From Podospora pseudocomata (Eukaryota > Ascomycota > Sordariomycetes > Sordariales > Podosporaceae): a stretch of DNA of 64,000 nucleotides. This document shows, piece by piece, positions 24,701-37,106 of this stretch. Both the position numbers and the translations under genes were made by a program. The notes beneath the pieces were generated by a model. The model did not search any database. It worked only from the letters and a program-made list of their open reading frames with translations, and was not told where the DNA came from. Every line of letters begins with the position of its first letter. Positions within the stretch are counted from its first letter, which is position 1. The stretch spans positions 1,116,001-1,180,000 of the forward strand of contig NC_085891.1 in assembly GCF_035222375.1 (NCBI RefSeq), read 5' to 3'.

Positions 24701-25066
24701 AATCTTTTTGACCGGTGCGGGATGCACGGCCAGAAGCAGGCCCATCGTCTGGAAGCGAGCCTGTTTGCTACCAGCTGCCCCTTTGCCACGGACTTGAGGA
24801 CGAGATTAGTGACGTGCATTGTCGATCATGCTAGGAATACCACCTCACCTCTTGATATGGTGGCATAGTGTAGGGAATGAGGGGTCACGTCTCACACGCA
24901 CGCTGGTTCGGAAAAAGGTACAGCCCCTTTGTTTGATAAGGCACTCAGTGAAAGACTCCGACTTGGTTTCCGAGATATGGGAAGACTCTTGTCCCCCGTA
25001 TCTCGACCCTGACGGGTAAGCCCCGAATCCGCTCAGGCCCACGGTAGTCTCGATGACCCCTCGTCG

Positions 25067-25092
25067 TCATCATCATCATCATCATCATCATC
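25067..25092. repeat. ATC trinucleotide microsatellite
   Basis: About nine perfect CAT/ATC units in non-coding DNA. Confidence 0.9.
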
Positions 25093-28000
25093 CAGTTGTT
25101 TGGTGGGAATGGCACGGCGATTGCTGCAGGTACGCTAGCCGCAGCAGGGTTCTGATCCGAAAGCTCTTATCTCGGTGCTATGGGTTATCAGGAGGGGTAG
25201 CATATGGCTGCAACCGAAGCCTTGCCCAGCTTTGATCCAATGCCGGGAGTTTGGCCGAGATATCACGGCAAGTCTTTTTTTTCTTCATGTGGGATTCTGC
25301 CTGCCTCCCACGCAGGAGAGATATTGGGGGTCTCAGTGGGGACGTGCACGGGGGTTCCAACAGCCTTCCGTGATGTTTTGTTTCTCTTCTACACCACTCT
25401 TGGCACAGCTACACACAGTGTGTGCTTTTACAGAGGGGCAAGCCTCGGAGACATCCGGGTGTTGAATTGCTTCAAACTCTCTCTCTCATTATTATCCACA
25501 CAACCACCCACGGGGGGCTGTGTCCCGACTTTTTGTCGAGGATGACTGAATTCGAGATTTCGCTGACGTCTAGGAATTTGCCAGTGGGTAAGGATTCTAT
25601 GTTTATAGCCAGGCAATTCGGGAGAATCTCCCGCCTCGGGGCGGAGATCACAGGGATTGTCGGGGCTCCACCGGAGATCCAATGCTTAACACAACCTCCA
25701 TTGTGTCAGGCTCTGCCTTGTCAAGCCTTCTTGATGACTCCGGTCTCGCACTAGGATGTTGCCGGTTAGTTATCAGTGTCGACTCATCGCTTCACAGCAA
25801 AGTATTATTCTTGGAAACAGTCGGTCACCGTGGCGACAATCACGTAAAGGCTATGAAATATGTCCAAGACTGGAGCAAGTGGGAATGGTCCCGACAGTTC
25901 GGTCCGTTTATTTTTTCTTTCGGCACATGTCTTGACCTTGTGTAAGTGACACAAGTTGTCAAACTGGTGGCACTTGAACAATGTGGCTCAACATCACAAA
26001 AAGCAAAAGGCTTCACTTCCCAGGTCTCGTGATCTATCCCCGACGTCCCCGAGTATGCTTCTGTCCTTCCCATCGGCGTCCTGATCTCAGACTTCGGGAT
26101 ACACACAGACGCGGGAAGAAAAAAGGGGATACCCTTTTTTGATACAAGATCGGGCGGGGAGAACATCTGTGCTGTTGCATGAGATATCTCACTGCATAGT
26201 TATGTCTGAGATACAAGAGGAACCCGGGGAGAGACGATCCCCCGCGAGACTAATGTAAAAAAAGAAAAATCTCGTCGTCATATCCTTCACCGATCACGGT
26301 TCCTCTCATCCCTTACATGCATCATCGAGGGATGTGACAGGGCGCAAAGACACCGAGGACAGGGACGCAGACGGGACGTTTTTTTTCTTTTTCGGTTCCC
26401 TCGGCGGTGGCTTCTCAACTGCCTGACACCAATGCTTTGGATCTGGGAATGTGTTTGGCTGGGGTTGGGTGGTTTGGTGTAAGCACACAGTGCCCGCAAC
26501 TTGTGCAGTTTTCTTTTCTTTTTTGCTTTGGGGATCCAACCGGATTTTGAACGTGTGTGCGGTGACCGATCGGGTTATCGGGCTTATTATGCACTACATA
26601 CAATACGTCGGGCTTCTATTGTTTTTCTTTTGTTGGGTTTCTGTGTAGGTCCCCTATCAAACGCACAAGATGAAAAGACATGCGTGGCGCTTACGTTGAT
26701 ACACAAGACACAGGACACATGCTACTTTTTTACGCGCGGTTGAAAAGACGATGATGGTAACAGGACACCAACAAGGCATGACACCATCTTTCTTTTTTTT
26801 TTCTTTTTTTTCTTTCTTTTTTCTTTCTTTTTTGGACAACAAAAGTCAGGGGTTTGTTGCACACATCACCAAAGCTGTGTGTGAGAGAGTGTTGTTGATG
26901 TTGTCATGTTTCACTTCTGTAAGTCAGGTTACAAGGTCTCAAAAGCCCGTCCTTCGGGTTACCAAATGAGGCAAAAGACCGTGCTTGCAAAGAAGGTGTT
27001 GGTGGGACTGTACAGTGGCGAGAAAATGCAGTCAGACTTTCGGAAAAGGAAAGAGAAAAAAAAACGGCAAAAAAAACACTTCGAGAAGGTGAGCGCCACA
27101 GTACAGTACGAAATGGGATGATGGGATGGGGGTAACATTGGAGCTTGCGGCACTGCTTGAACAGACGAAAAAGGCGGCACTGATTAAGATTGGACATGGA
27201 TATCAGTTCAACCAAGGAAATTGTTGTCAACATTCCCAGGCGGCTAGAAAATGGCAACAGAACAAAATGCTATTTGGTGGGGGGAAGGGGAAAACGAAAA
27301 GAAAAGCCGATGGAACCCGTAAAGCTGCCCGTCCCGTTCGGTGGTTCCAGAAATGAGATATCAATGGTGTCAGCGGGGGAACCGTTGGGAGTGGTTTTCT
27401 TGGACTTTCTTGGATTTCTATAATACTGGGTCTTTGATATGACGAGACTACAACGTAGTGTTGGTAGGTAGAGTGTCGGCAAACCCGATATGATCCCTTT
27501 TTTTCCTGTGAGCGTGATAAAAAAAAGTCGGACTTGTCACTACTCCAGCGAAGGGAGTAGTATAGTGCTTACCTACCAGAGAAAAAGTCGGAACCACATT
27601 TCGTTGGAGTCGGATGAATCACGGAGTTTGAATAGTAACAACTTTCCCCCCACTGGCCAGCCTTTTTTTTGAAAGCCAGCCCCACCTGATGATGTCCCAC
27701 CAGCCCTACCATCATCATCATCATTGGACAGAAGCAAACAAAAATAAGGTGCTCACCTTCCCACACCTTTTTCTCACCGCTCGCAAGCGTTACTTGCGGC
27801 GGTTAGATAGACCGGTGTGTGCGTGCGCAAGTCAGCGGCTTGGTCAGGGCTTGGAAGGGTTCATGTGTGTGCGTGCTCCCCCGAGAATGATTGAGTGGGT
27901 GGGTGTGATGACCAGTGTGACGGGTCTGGGATACGGGGGGTCATGGTGATGCTCCCAAGACGGGAAGGAAAAGATGGTGTGAACCAAAAGGTCGGTTGCT

Positions 28001-28734
28001 CGCATGGGGATTTGGTCAGGTGAGTTTGTTGCCCTGTCCCTTTTTTTTTTTTTTTTTTTCCTCTTCCCTTTTCTATTGAACTGTGTCGCCATTGTACACA
28101 ACCTGGCTGAGTTGACAAGGCTTGTGTGTGTATGTGGTTGATGGTACTCAAATGCAAGGTACCAACAACCACCTACCTACCTACCTCAAGCAAATAGAAA
28201 AGAAACAAGCTGCCGCTTTTAGTACATCAACCTGACTCTTTTTGAAAAAAAAAAAAAAAATTGAAAAAAAATCCAAACTGCGTGTGGGGGGTATGTTGAT
28301 CTGTCATATCCAGGACCGTCTTAGGACCTTTAAGGGTAACAACAGAGATAGGGTAAACTCGGTTTAGGTAGATTATGGGTCTGATCAGACATAAGTTTTG
28401 GTACGAAAACGGTGCTGTGGAAGCAATCATGTTGCTGGAAGAGGAAAGTCGTAGTAGCTCTTGTGCGTTGAGTTTGGGACCTGTGATGATATCATCTGAC
28501 AGTGAATGAAAGAAACATGTTCCTAATATTGGTAGGACACAGTGGTTATACTAGTCGAGTCACCAATGCCTACATAGACGGAACCAGAGGCAGAAAGCTC
28601 AACGTGCAAAGATCAAGAGACATTGCACCAAAACACTCCAATTCAAAGCTCAGCTTAAGTCGCATTCCCCTGAACCACCCTCCCTTCCCCCAACCATCAA
28701 TGCTCATGCCATTAACCCAAACACCCCTTCTCCC

Positions 28735-28790
28735 TTCCCTTCCTCCCACCCCTTCCTCCCACCCCTTCCTCCCACCCCTCCCCCCTTCTC
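28735..28790. repeat. C/T-rich 14 bp tandem repeat
   Basis: About three copies of a CCCACCCCTTCCTC-like unit, strongly strand-asymmetric, just beyond the DRS2 3' end. Confidence 0.75.
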
Positions 28791-28876
28791 CATCTCAATG
28801 TCCCTTTTTTAAAAGTCCATCCACAAACATCACAAAACACAAAATTTGTTCAATATTAATAACACGATAATATAAA

Positions 28877-28911
28877 ACAACAACAACAACAACAACAACA
28901 ACCACCACCAC
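28877..28911. repeat. AAC/ACC microsatellite
   Basis: AAC repeats passing into ACC repeats, in the presumed DRS2 3' UTR about 100 bp past the stop codon. Confidence 0.88.
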
Positions 28912-29000
28912 CCACCTCCCTTCCACTTCCAACATCCATCCCACCGTCTTGAACCCACCCAACAACACACACAAAAAAAGAGAGACAGAAGAAGAAGAGA

Positions 29001-32000
29001 TCATTGCACCGGCCTCGAACTAGCCATCTCTCCATACCGTCCTCTATGCTGCGTAGTATCATACGCCTGCAACACCCTCGTCTGCGACTCGTCCGCCGCC
29101 GAAAAGGCGTACCCCCTCTGCTTCCTCATCCTCTGCACCTGCCTCACTTTTCTAATCGCCTTTTGGAATTGTTCCATTCTGTTTCCCCAATGTTAGCATC
29201 CAATTCCCTACTGCTTGCGAGTCCAAAAAACATACCTCGGCCTATAATCCTGAATATTATACTTTTGAATCTCCTGCACATGGTGATACGCCTCCGGCTT
29301 CCACAACCTCTTGCTAAACTTCCACGCAAAATCCCTCGACAAGCACAAAATCGCCAGCGTCGGCATCTGGATCCAAAATTGCGGGCTGGAAAACAGCAAG
29401 GGGATGATCCCGTGGTATTCCGTCGAAAAGTTGAGCTTGGGCGCGACAATGCCGTAGACAGCTACGAACACCACCCAAATCACAAACGAGCCTGGGATGG
29501 CGATGACGTGGTACTTGGTCCAGTTGTTCGTCACCAACGCGGCCTTGCCAAGAACAGTCAACAAGACGGCGCCGTACATGGCTGTACCCCAGACCCATTT
29601 TCCGGCGGGTACGCTGTTGCCTTGGACACCATCGTTGATCCAGAAGAGGGAGCCGCCAATGTAGAGCAGGAGAGAGTGGTAGACCGCGTTGGAGATCCAG
29701 GAGGCAAAGACGCGCTTGTTGAAGAAGCTATTGCTCTGACCAAGGTTGTAGAGTTGGGGATAGCGGTCAAGCAGGCGGGCGGAGACAAACTGGTCGAGGA
29801 TACCAAGTACGAGGGGAGGGAGGACCGTGTAAAAGACGTTGTAAAAGGAGAGGGTCCAGGATTCGTAAATGACTTCCCCAGAGAAGACGTTTTGGAACGT
29901 GTACTGGGATAACAATTAGCATGATCTTCACCCTTTCAGTTCTCACACAGAAACCTACCCAAAACTGCGTCAGATACAAGGTAATGTTCTTGTAAAAAGA
30001 AAACAAAATAGCCTTCGCCACACGGTGATAACTCCACGCACCGTGCACAAGCAACAGCTTCCTCAGGTACCGGAACTGAGCAATGGAAACATCAGCACTG
30101 CGGGCAGCCTGGAGACCTTCCATACCACTGATACCAATACCAATATGAGCAGCCTGAATCATGGAAACGTCGTTGGCTCCATCGCCAATAGCGAGAAGAA
30201 TCGACTGCTTCTGATACTTCTTGACCAGCTTAACCACCATGGCCTTTTGCAGGGGAGACACACGGCAGCAAATAACCGCCTTGCACATGACCGCGAGATC
30301 GAGAAAAAGCTTCTCCATGTCCTTCTCCAGGGCATACGTCAGGGATTTTCCATCAATGACCAGAGCCAGAGTATCCATCTCAATCGTCGCATCGGTTTGA
30401 TTCCGAATGGCATCAATCTTCTTTTGCAGGTTGTCCCTTGTAGCATCGGCATCCTCCTCGTTAACAATGAGTAGCATCATGTCTTCGCTGAGAAGCTTGC
30501 AACTCATGCCAATATTGATGGCAGTTTCTTGTCTGTCGCCAGTGAGGACCCAGACCTTGATACCGGCCTCCTGAAGCGTGTGAATAGTCTCGGGGACTCC
30601 ATCTTGCAGCTTGTCCTCAATAGCGGTGGCACCGAGCAGGTAGAAGTCATGCTCAATGAGCTCCGCAGCCTTGTCGAGTTCGTCTGCGCGGTTTCCGCCG
30701 ACAGTCGTCTGGGCCTTTTCATAGATCTGGAACCACTCCTGGAACTCATGTTCAGGAACCTCGCGCATGGCCAAGCACAGAGTCCGGAGACCTTCCGACG
30801 CATACTCCTCGAGATGGCGAAGCGTGACATCGACATGCGGGTTGTTATCGTTCAGACGCTCCAAGATAACAGTATCAGCACCCTTGGTGTAGCAGCGAAC
30901 CACCCCGTCAGGGCAGCGGTATATGGTAGTCATTCTCTTTCTGGTGGAGTTGAACTCGCACACAGCCAAAAGCTCGTACTCGAGCCTTTCACCATTGGCC
31001 TCGATAATCACAGCGCGGGGCTTACGAGCCACAAACTTGTAGCCCAGCTGCACAGCTCCTTCGACAAGAGCACCTTCGTCAGGAGAAGCAGCCTGGTACT
31101 TGATGTTGCCAGTGTCGCTCGTCTCGGGGATAACCGTGTGGCAGGTGGCCAGCAGGGCAAGAAAATGGTGAATGGCCTGGGCGCTAGGGTGGCTCTTAAT
31201 GTTCTCCCTGAGCTGCCTAAACTCATGGATTCCAACTTCGACACCATCCTCCATTGTCGGTACGCGGTCCTCGGGCACCTTTTCGGCATACATAATTCCA
31301 GCAATCGAACACGCCTTGAACTCCATCATATTGCAGGTCAAGGTACCAGTCTTGTCGGAAAACACATATTCCACCATGCCCAACTCCTCCACCAAACTCG
31401 ATGTGCGGCAGTTCGCAGGGGTGTCGTTGACGTCGTAGTAGATATCCATATCGTCATTGATGAGAATGCCGTGCCAGTACTTGACTAATTCGAGGGTGAC
31501 GAAGAGAGAGATGGGAACCAAAGCGGAGAAGAGCACCCAATACGTTACCATATCCTTGATAAAGAGACGAGCAACAGCAGCGGCGCCGTCCATGGAATCC
31601 AGGTAGAGGTAAGCGAGGGCGTCACCTTGAACGCTTTGCTGGACAAGATGACCGATGGTAGAGATGGCACTGAGAACCAAAAGAATACCGACGAGAACCA
31701 ACACGAGGGTGTTGAGCTGTTTCTCAACCCTGGTGCGTTTGATGGGGGTCGCCGTTGCATTTCGCATGAGCTTGGTCTCGTGGCCAGTGAATACAACCAC
31801 ACCGTGGATCCAGGGGGTGTTGCGCAAAGTAGCACCACGAAGCAACAGCTGCTCGGGATTCAGGGGCAGCTCTTTCTCTCCTCCACCAGCCTGCATCGTC
31901 AGGGTAGCTTCGTATGTGTAAAGGCTGCTGTTGGGCTGCTCGGACTTGATCCTGCCTCCCAACCTGCCAAGATCACTCGAGCTAACCATTGTCGACGTCT

Positions 32001-33174
32001 CGGGTAGGGCCTGCTTAATCTTCAGATTGGTTTCTCCATCCAGGTTTGCGGTTTCGATATAGCACAATCCTTCCGGCTCCGAGCTTGCCACCAAGACCAA
32101 ATCGGCCGGGAAAGGCTCCTCGGACTCAACCCGAATAATGTCGCCCACAGAAACATTGATCCACTTCGTTTCCTCAAAAGATGACCCTCGTAAGATCCGC
32201 GCCTTGGACTGGTTTAGGGCCTTGTCGGCCTGTTTTCGCCGGTAATCCTCCACCAACTCCTTACCCGCTGATACCAACAACACAACAATAAGGGGACCGA
32301 TGGTGGTGTATCTGTTTGTTGGCGACAGGCCCGGAATCTGCTGCAAGCCAGCGGTGAACAAGAAGAAAATGTTGGCAAACTTCGAAAACTGCTCAAACAA
32401 GAACTTGGGCAGAAAGGTAGCAACATTGTACTTGGCCGTCGATACGTGGTTGTCGACGTACTTGTTCGCGGCGTTCGCTGGGGGGTTGTTGAGATGGATG
32501 ATTCGGGGTCCGAGTGTCGACGGGTCGGGCTTTGACCGTCCGAAGCCGAACTTGAAATTCCCCTTATCCTTCGGCGGAGGAGCCCCTCCTCCGGCACCCC
32601 CGGGTTCAGGTCTTGGTCCCGTCCGTGATTCCGTCAGTGGCAGATCCATTTCCGAGTATCCCTGACCCATTCCAAGCTTGTTTTTCACTCTTCCGAGCAA
32701 GCCGCCACCCAGGCTCAGAACACTATTACGGTTCCTCGCATTGGCCGCCGCTGCGGAATCAACGCCGGGCGCTCCCCCGGCCTGGTAATATGAGGTCCCA
32801 TCCTCCGGATAGTCGTCAAAGTCGTCGGCGTATCTCTGGTAGTTGCCCAGATCTGACGTCTGGCTGTATTGCCTGTTGACCGGTTGCGATCCATATGGGC
32901 TTGCGGGGCCTGCGGCGGAAGCCGATGTGCCAACCGGTGGTGGCCCCCTCCCTCCTGGTTGTTGTCTTGCCTGTCCAGAGCCTACAAAGTCATCATAGGA
33001 TACCGAGGGACGCGCCTGCGCACCGTCCTGGTCGTAGGCATATGAATTTAAGAGGTCGTCGTCGGTCAAGGCTGACCGCTGGCCTGTGCTGTATACGGGC
33101 TGATCATTGTCGAGATCGAGCAGGAGATCGTTTCGCGGGGGCGCGGGACCCCCGGGAGGCGGACGGCCTGTCAT
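29001..33174 (-). CDS. DRS2: Phospholipid-transporting P4-ATPase (flippase), Drs2 type
   Basis: Exons 33174-29959, 29903-29236 and 29178-29001 give 1353 residues, the usual size for Drs2. Introns are 55 and 57 bp, and the splices restore QFW/YTFQNVFSGEVIYESW and QDYRPR/MEQFQKAIRKVRQ. The first 230 residues are disordered and Pro/Gly-rich. The family start motif follows (RIIHLNNPPANAANKYVDNH). DGETN is at 379-383 and the phosphorylated Asp is D607 in DKTGTLT. The hinge motif GDGANDV is at 997-1003. Hydrophobic segments before the first catalytic domain and throughout the C-terminal third form the membrane domain. Drs2 flips phosphatidylserine and phosphatidylethanolamine to the cytosolic leaflet of trans-Golgi membranes together with a Cdc50 subunit, and it supports vesicle budding. 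The basic tail after the last helix resembles the autoregulatory C-terminus of the family. Confidence 0.95.
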
Positions 33175-34065
33175 GCCTCAAGGCGTCGCCGCTTCGGGCA
33201 ATCGGTGGTGGGAGACACGGTCAAGGGGTGTGTCGAAGCATAAATCGATGGGCAGATCGATGGGACGGGGGGGAATCGTTGTTAGCTGTAGTCGTCGTGG
33301 TACTTCGTGTGCAGTCGTGAATTGGGTATGTATTTCTAGGTCTTATCGCAAACTCGGGGCGGGGTGTGGTGTTGCGGCGTGCGACGAGCTGAAGTTGCAA
33401 GTTAAAAAAAAATACGGCGCCGTGTTCTTTGGTATGAGAGAGCACAGCCTCCTTTCATCAACCAGCGGAGGATTCGCGGACTGGGGTCTGGGCTACAAGA
33501 CCCGTTGTCGTCGTCAGCCGTGGGCCCCGTAGGTTGTCTCTCTGCACCTAACTCCAGTGGGCAAACGTTTCGAGCGATGGCTGTCAAAGCCGAGGATATC
33601 GTAACAACGTGATGCTGCCGAGCAGCAAGGGGGGTGGTGAGGTAGTGATATGAAGAACTGGAAACCCAAGACACTTTTTGGCGGGCTTCTTCAGGAGAAC
33701 GGCGCAACCTGACTTTGGTTGTAGGGAGTGCTAGCGCGGATTGCCTTGGGACGTCACAGCCCTGCCTGTAAAAGCCGGCCCCTGCGAAGAAGTGTTTCGG
33801 AGTGGCTGACAGCAGCCAATCACCGACACGAGGCCGCCTCAGAGCTGTCCCATGAAGAGTGACTAAGCAACTTTCTTGGTCGGCGTCCACTGCAGTGGCG
33901 GACCCTAGCTTCACTTACAGCACCTCATCTCATCTTTCATCATTCATTCATTCGCTCACTCACAACGGGCCATATCTGACACAGTCACCAGCGCATTTGA
34001 CGCTTTTCCAAACCGACCTCACAACCAATCCAGAACAGCAATACCAATTCTTCACATCAGACAAA
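33175..34065. promoter_or_regulatory. Divergent DRS2/CRIPT promoter region
   Basis: 891 bp head-to-head spacer. The CRIPT-proximal end is rich in CATTCATT/CTCACTCA-type words (33938-33965), as near fungal transcription starts. No extra gene is seen. Confidence 0.55.
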
Positions 34066-34476
34066 ATGGTCTGCGGAAAATGCCAAAAACTCAGCTCAAC
34101 CACACTAGCCACCCCGGGCGTCAAGAAGAAGAGTGAGATGTACTACGGCTCAGCCGCCTCATCATCAGCATCGTCGTCCAAATCAGCCACCCTCGGGCAG
34201 AACGGCATTTCCAAGAGCAAGCTGCTGTCAAAAGCGGCGAAGAACCCATATGCTCAGTATTCGAGTTCTTGCACGCAATGCAAGACCAAGGTAAACCAAG
34301 GGCACACCTATTGCCACAAGTGCGCATACAAGGCAGCTGGTGGGTTTCTTTTCTCTGGTTAGCAGTTGGAATTGTTAGCTGACATTGTCACAGCCTGCGC
34401 CGTGTGTGGTAAGCCAGAAAAGAAAAAGTCAGCAGCAGCGCCAATTGTGGATGGCACCAAGAGGTCTCTGAAGTGA
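34066..34476 (+). CDS. CRIPT: CRIPT-like cysteine-rich zinc protein
   Basis: Two exons, 34066-34339 and 34394-34476, joined across a 54 bp intron with an AGCTGAC branch-like site, giving 118 residues. Four Cys pairs define the family: CGKC at the N-terminus (MVCGKCQK), CTQC, CHKC after HTYC, and CAVC in exon 2. Splicing gives CHKCAYKAAACAVCGKPEKKK. The central part is Ser-rich and contains the conserved NPYAQYSSSC segment that precedes the zinc ribbon. Animal CRIPT was first described as a PDZ-binding protein and has since been tied to spliceosomal complexes. Its role in ascomycetes is poorly known. The small size, conserved start and Cys spacing make the family call secure. It is the first of three splicing-related genes in this part of the window. 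Confidence 0.88.
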
Positions 34477-34721
34477 GTGATGAAGATGGGACTGGTGGAG
34501 GTCGGGTCAGAAGGTCAGGCGCCAGGCATCGGGAACTGACGCGAGGTGTGTATCATTCCCTGGGTTTCTTGTTCATTGCTAAGTCAGGCGTTTTGGCGCA
34601 TTTCACGGGCGGTCTCGCTCAGAATTCTCAGTCATAACAAACATAGTAAAATCGAAATTATCCGAAACAACCGTATTATATCATAAACACACCTGACTTG
34701 CCACCCCCAATCTTGTCTCTT

Positions 34722-35774
34722 TCAAATCGAAGCCTTGAACCCCTTCGCCCTCCCCTTGAGCAACTCCCCCACAAACTCCCCAATAGCCTTGTTAACCTCT
34801 TCCGGATTCTCCCACGTAGCCCAATGATTAGCCTCCACCTCTCTCTTGATCAACCCCCTGGGGAAAAACTGCTCCATATTATCCGCCATCTTCGGCGGCA
34901 AGGCAGTGTCCCTCGTCGCGGTAAGAATCATGCCCGGCACCTCAACCTTGCTCTTCCCCTCCTTCACCAAATCAGCCTTCTCCTCCTCGTAATTCACGTC
35001 CCACGTCCGGTAGTAATTCATCGGGGCGTGGACCCCGTTACGCTCATACTGGTCAACGTAAAACTCCAGCTCCTCCTCGGACAACAACTCTGACTTTTCC
35101 ACTTTGACTCCTTCGTCAAAAAGGGAGAGGTCAATCCCCACGTTGGCGACGAAATGGCCCTTGCCGGTTTTGCTGTCTTTGCTGCCGTAGAGGATGTTTA
35201 GAAACTTTCTGATGCCATCCCTCCCGGCGGCCTGGATTTTGTTTTCGAGGGTGGGATCTTCGAATTGGAGCTGGTAGGCAAAGTTAGGGAGGAACTGGTC
35301 GATGAGGACCTTTTTGGGGATGTAACCCTGGCTGTTGGGGGCGTTGTAGGGGGTGCAGATGCTGAAGACGCCCAGGATGAGGGCGGGGTGCCGGAGGGCG
35401 AGGCGCCAGACGATGGCGCCGCCCCAGTCGTGGCCGCCGAGGATGATGGGTTGGGAGGGGGAGACGAGCTGAATGAGGGAGGCGAGGTCGGTGGAGAGGG
35501 ACTTGTAGGAATAGGGCGGGATGGGGGAGGGGGCGGAGGAGAGGCCGTAGCCTAGCATGTCGGGGACGATGACGCGGAGGGAGAGGGAGGTGAGGAAGGG
35601 GATTTGGTGGCGCCAGCCGAAAGAGAGGTCGGGGAAGCCATGGATGAGGACTACCGTCGCGGCGGGGGTGCCGCTGGAGGGGAGGGCTTCGAGGTAGTGG
35701 TAGGTGTGTCCTGAGGGGAGGGTGGTGGTGTGGTGTTTGACGCGGGGGTCGTTGGGGACGAGTTTGTCGACCAT
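34722..35774 (-). CDS. Alpha/beta-hydrolase fold epoxide hydrolase
   Basis: A single exon of 350 residues. The oxyanion motif HGFPD is at 45-49 (VVLIHGFPDLSFGWRHQIP). The nucleophile elbow GHDWGG places the attacking aspartate at D116. The probable acid is D289 (TATRD) and the catalytic histidine is H317 (ANHWATWE). A cap-domain segment with paired tyrosines (MNYYRTWD) supplies the ring-opening Tyr type of residue. This is the Asp-Asp/His triad arrangement of soluble epoxide hydrolases, which open epoxides to diols through an ester intermediate. Haloalkane or fluoroacetate dehalogenases share the fold; the cap tyrosines argue against them, but the substrate is unknown. No signal peptide is present, so a cytosolic or peroxisomal location is likely. 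It lies tail-to-tail with CRIPT with 245 bp between the stops. Confidence 0.88.
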   Translation of the reverse strand: MVDKLVPNDPRVKHHTTTLPSGHTYHYLEALPSSGTPAATVVLIHGFPDLSFGWRHQIPFLTSLSLRVIVPDMLGYGLSSAPSPIPPYSYKSLSTDLASLIQLVSPSQPIILGGHDWGGAIVWRLALRHPALILGVFSICTPYNAPNSQGYIPKKVLIDQFLPNFAYQLQFEDPTLENKIQAAGRDGIRKFLNILYGSKDSKTGKGHFVANVGIDLSLFDEGVKVEKSELLSEEELEFYVDQYERNGVHAPMNYYRTWDVNYEEEKADLVKEGKSKVEVPGMILTATRDTALPPKMADNMEQFFPRGLIKREVEANHWATWENPEEVNKAIGEFVGELLKGRAKGFKASI

Positions 35775-37106
35775 TTTTTTTGGCAGTTTTAGGGGGCGTG
35801 GTTCTGGAAAAGGGGTAAGTAAATAAAGTTTGCTGATGACGGTGGTGGTGGCGTCAAGGGGGTGGTGGTGTCTTACCCAACGGTGTTTATGCGTGGTGTC
35901 TCTCAGGGGCTGTCAACGTCTACCATTCAACGTCGAACCAAAGACACGCAACCGAGTTCAAATTTCAAACCCACGCTGAATGAACTCTCAAATCATACAA
36001 CAAACCAAAAGAAGTGATGATGGTTTATATACCAACTCACAACCCTACTGCAACAATTATACCTGCAATCGGTTGCATGAAGCCCCGCATTTCCCTTTCA
36101 ACAGCTGCGTCATGAACTCCGATCCCGAGTCTAAGCCGTTGCTTGCCCATGCAGCAAAGCCAAGAGCTCCCCCCTCATGCCACCCAAAAGGGCCAACCGA
36201 TTTGATCGATTCCGGGAACCAGAATCCATATCCAGGTACCACGGCCGAGGCATTTGCTTGGTGGATTTGTGAGCCTCTAATAAGAAATCGGCAGATATAG
36301 TACCTACCTATGCAAGTCGCCATTGAAATTGATTAGCTGATGTTAACTCCGCTTTGCTCCGTCCTACCTATCCACTGTGCTTTATCGCCATCAATCCATC
36401 ATTGACTCCAACCAAGCAATCTTCTCGTATCCAAAAACCAATAACCCCTTGCCCACTTACTATCCCCCAAATCCCGCCTGTCAACTGACCTCGCTACCGC
36501 AACCCACTCGGCCACCGCCGGAACGGCATCACCATCTTGGGCAACTGTTCAGCCTCAAACCCCCCTAAACAACGGGTGGTCACGGAATGAAAACAAACAA
36601 CTCAGTTGCATTTTCCACGCCCTGACTTGAACATCTCACCGTCAAAAGCAAAAAGCATGTAACTAATCAAGTAATCGTTACCTATTCCTAGGTCATTCAT
36701 CCGGTCTTACCTCTCAAGACATCTCAAATCCATGCACGCCAATGTTGATGTTGAATGATTTTGTGATCCATACTTCTCCCACAGCACACAACCACCAGTC
36801 AAAGTCATCCCCAATCCTGGTGATCTGATCAATTTAATCAAAGCGGCTTGTCCCGATATCATTATTTCATCATCCGTCTCGTGCCCGTCAAAGACTTTAT
36901 TCAGTCTGGCCCTGGTATACCACTCAAATGCCTCCCCCGGCCTCTGAATTCAACAAGAATAGCAAAACAAAATCTTAAGACAAAAATAAACGAAATCAAC
37001 GCTCCAACAAAAGGAGACCCACGACTGATGATTAATATCCCATCTCCAACTCCCATATCAAAACTTCCCAACTCGATGCCCACACGATAACAACGCAGCC
37101 GAAGTA
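35775..37106. other. Intergenic region between the epoxide hydrolase and pinin genes
   Basis: 1.3 kb, AT-richer than its flanks. It holds the hydrolase promoter and the pinin 3' end. Frames are shorter than about 110 codons and overlap. No gene is recognised. Confidence 0.55.

Larger units (their letters stand above)
21792..29000. other. 7.2 kb gene-poor region upstream of the Ecl1-like gene
   Basis: It lies between the 5' end of the Ecl1-like gene and the 3' end of DRS2, so most of it is probably leader and promoter of the Ecl1-like gene. There are open frames at 23338-23904 and 23929-24600 (+), but neither shows recognisable domains. Simple repeats include ATC (25067-25092), a TC-rich stretch (26791-26833), AAC (about 28877-28902) and a C/T-rich tandem repeat (about 28735-28790). 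No RNA gene was recognised. Confidence 0.55.

Noticed and set aside
29004-29912. 302-codon + strand frame
   Set aside because: Antisense shadow of DRS2 exons 2 and 3.
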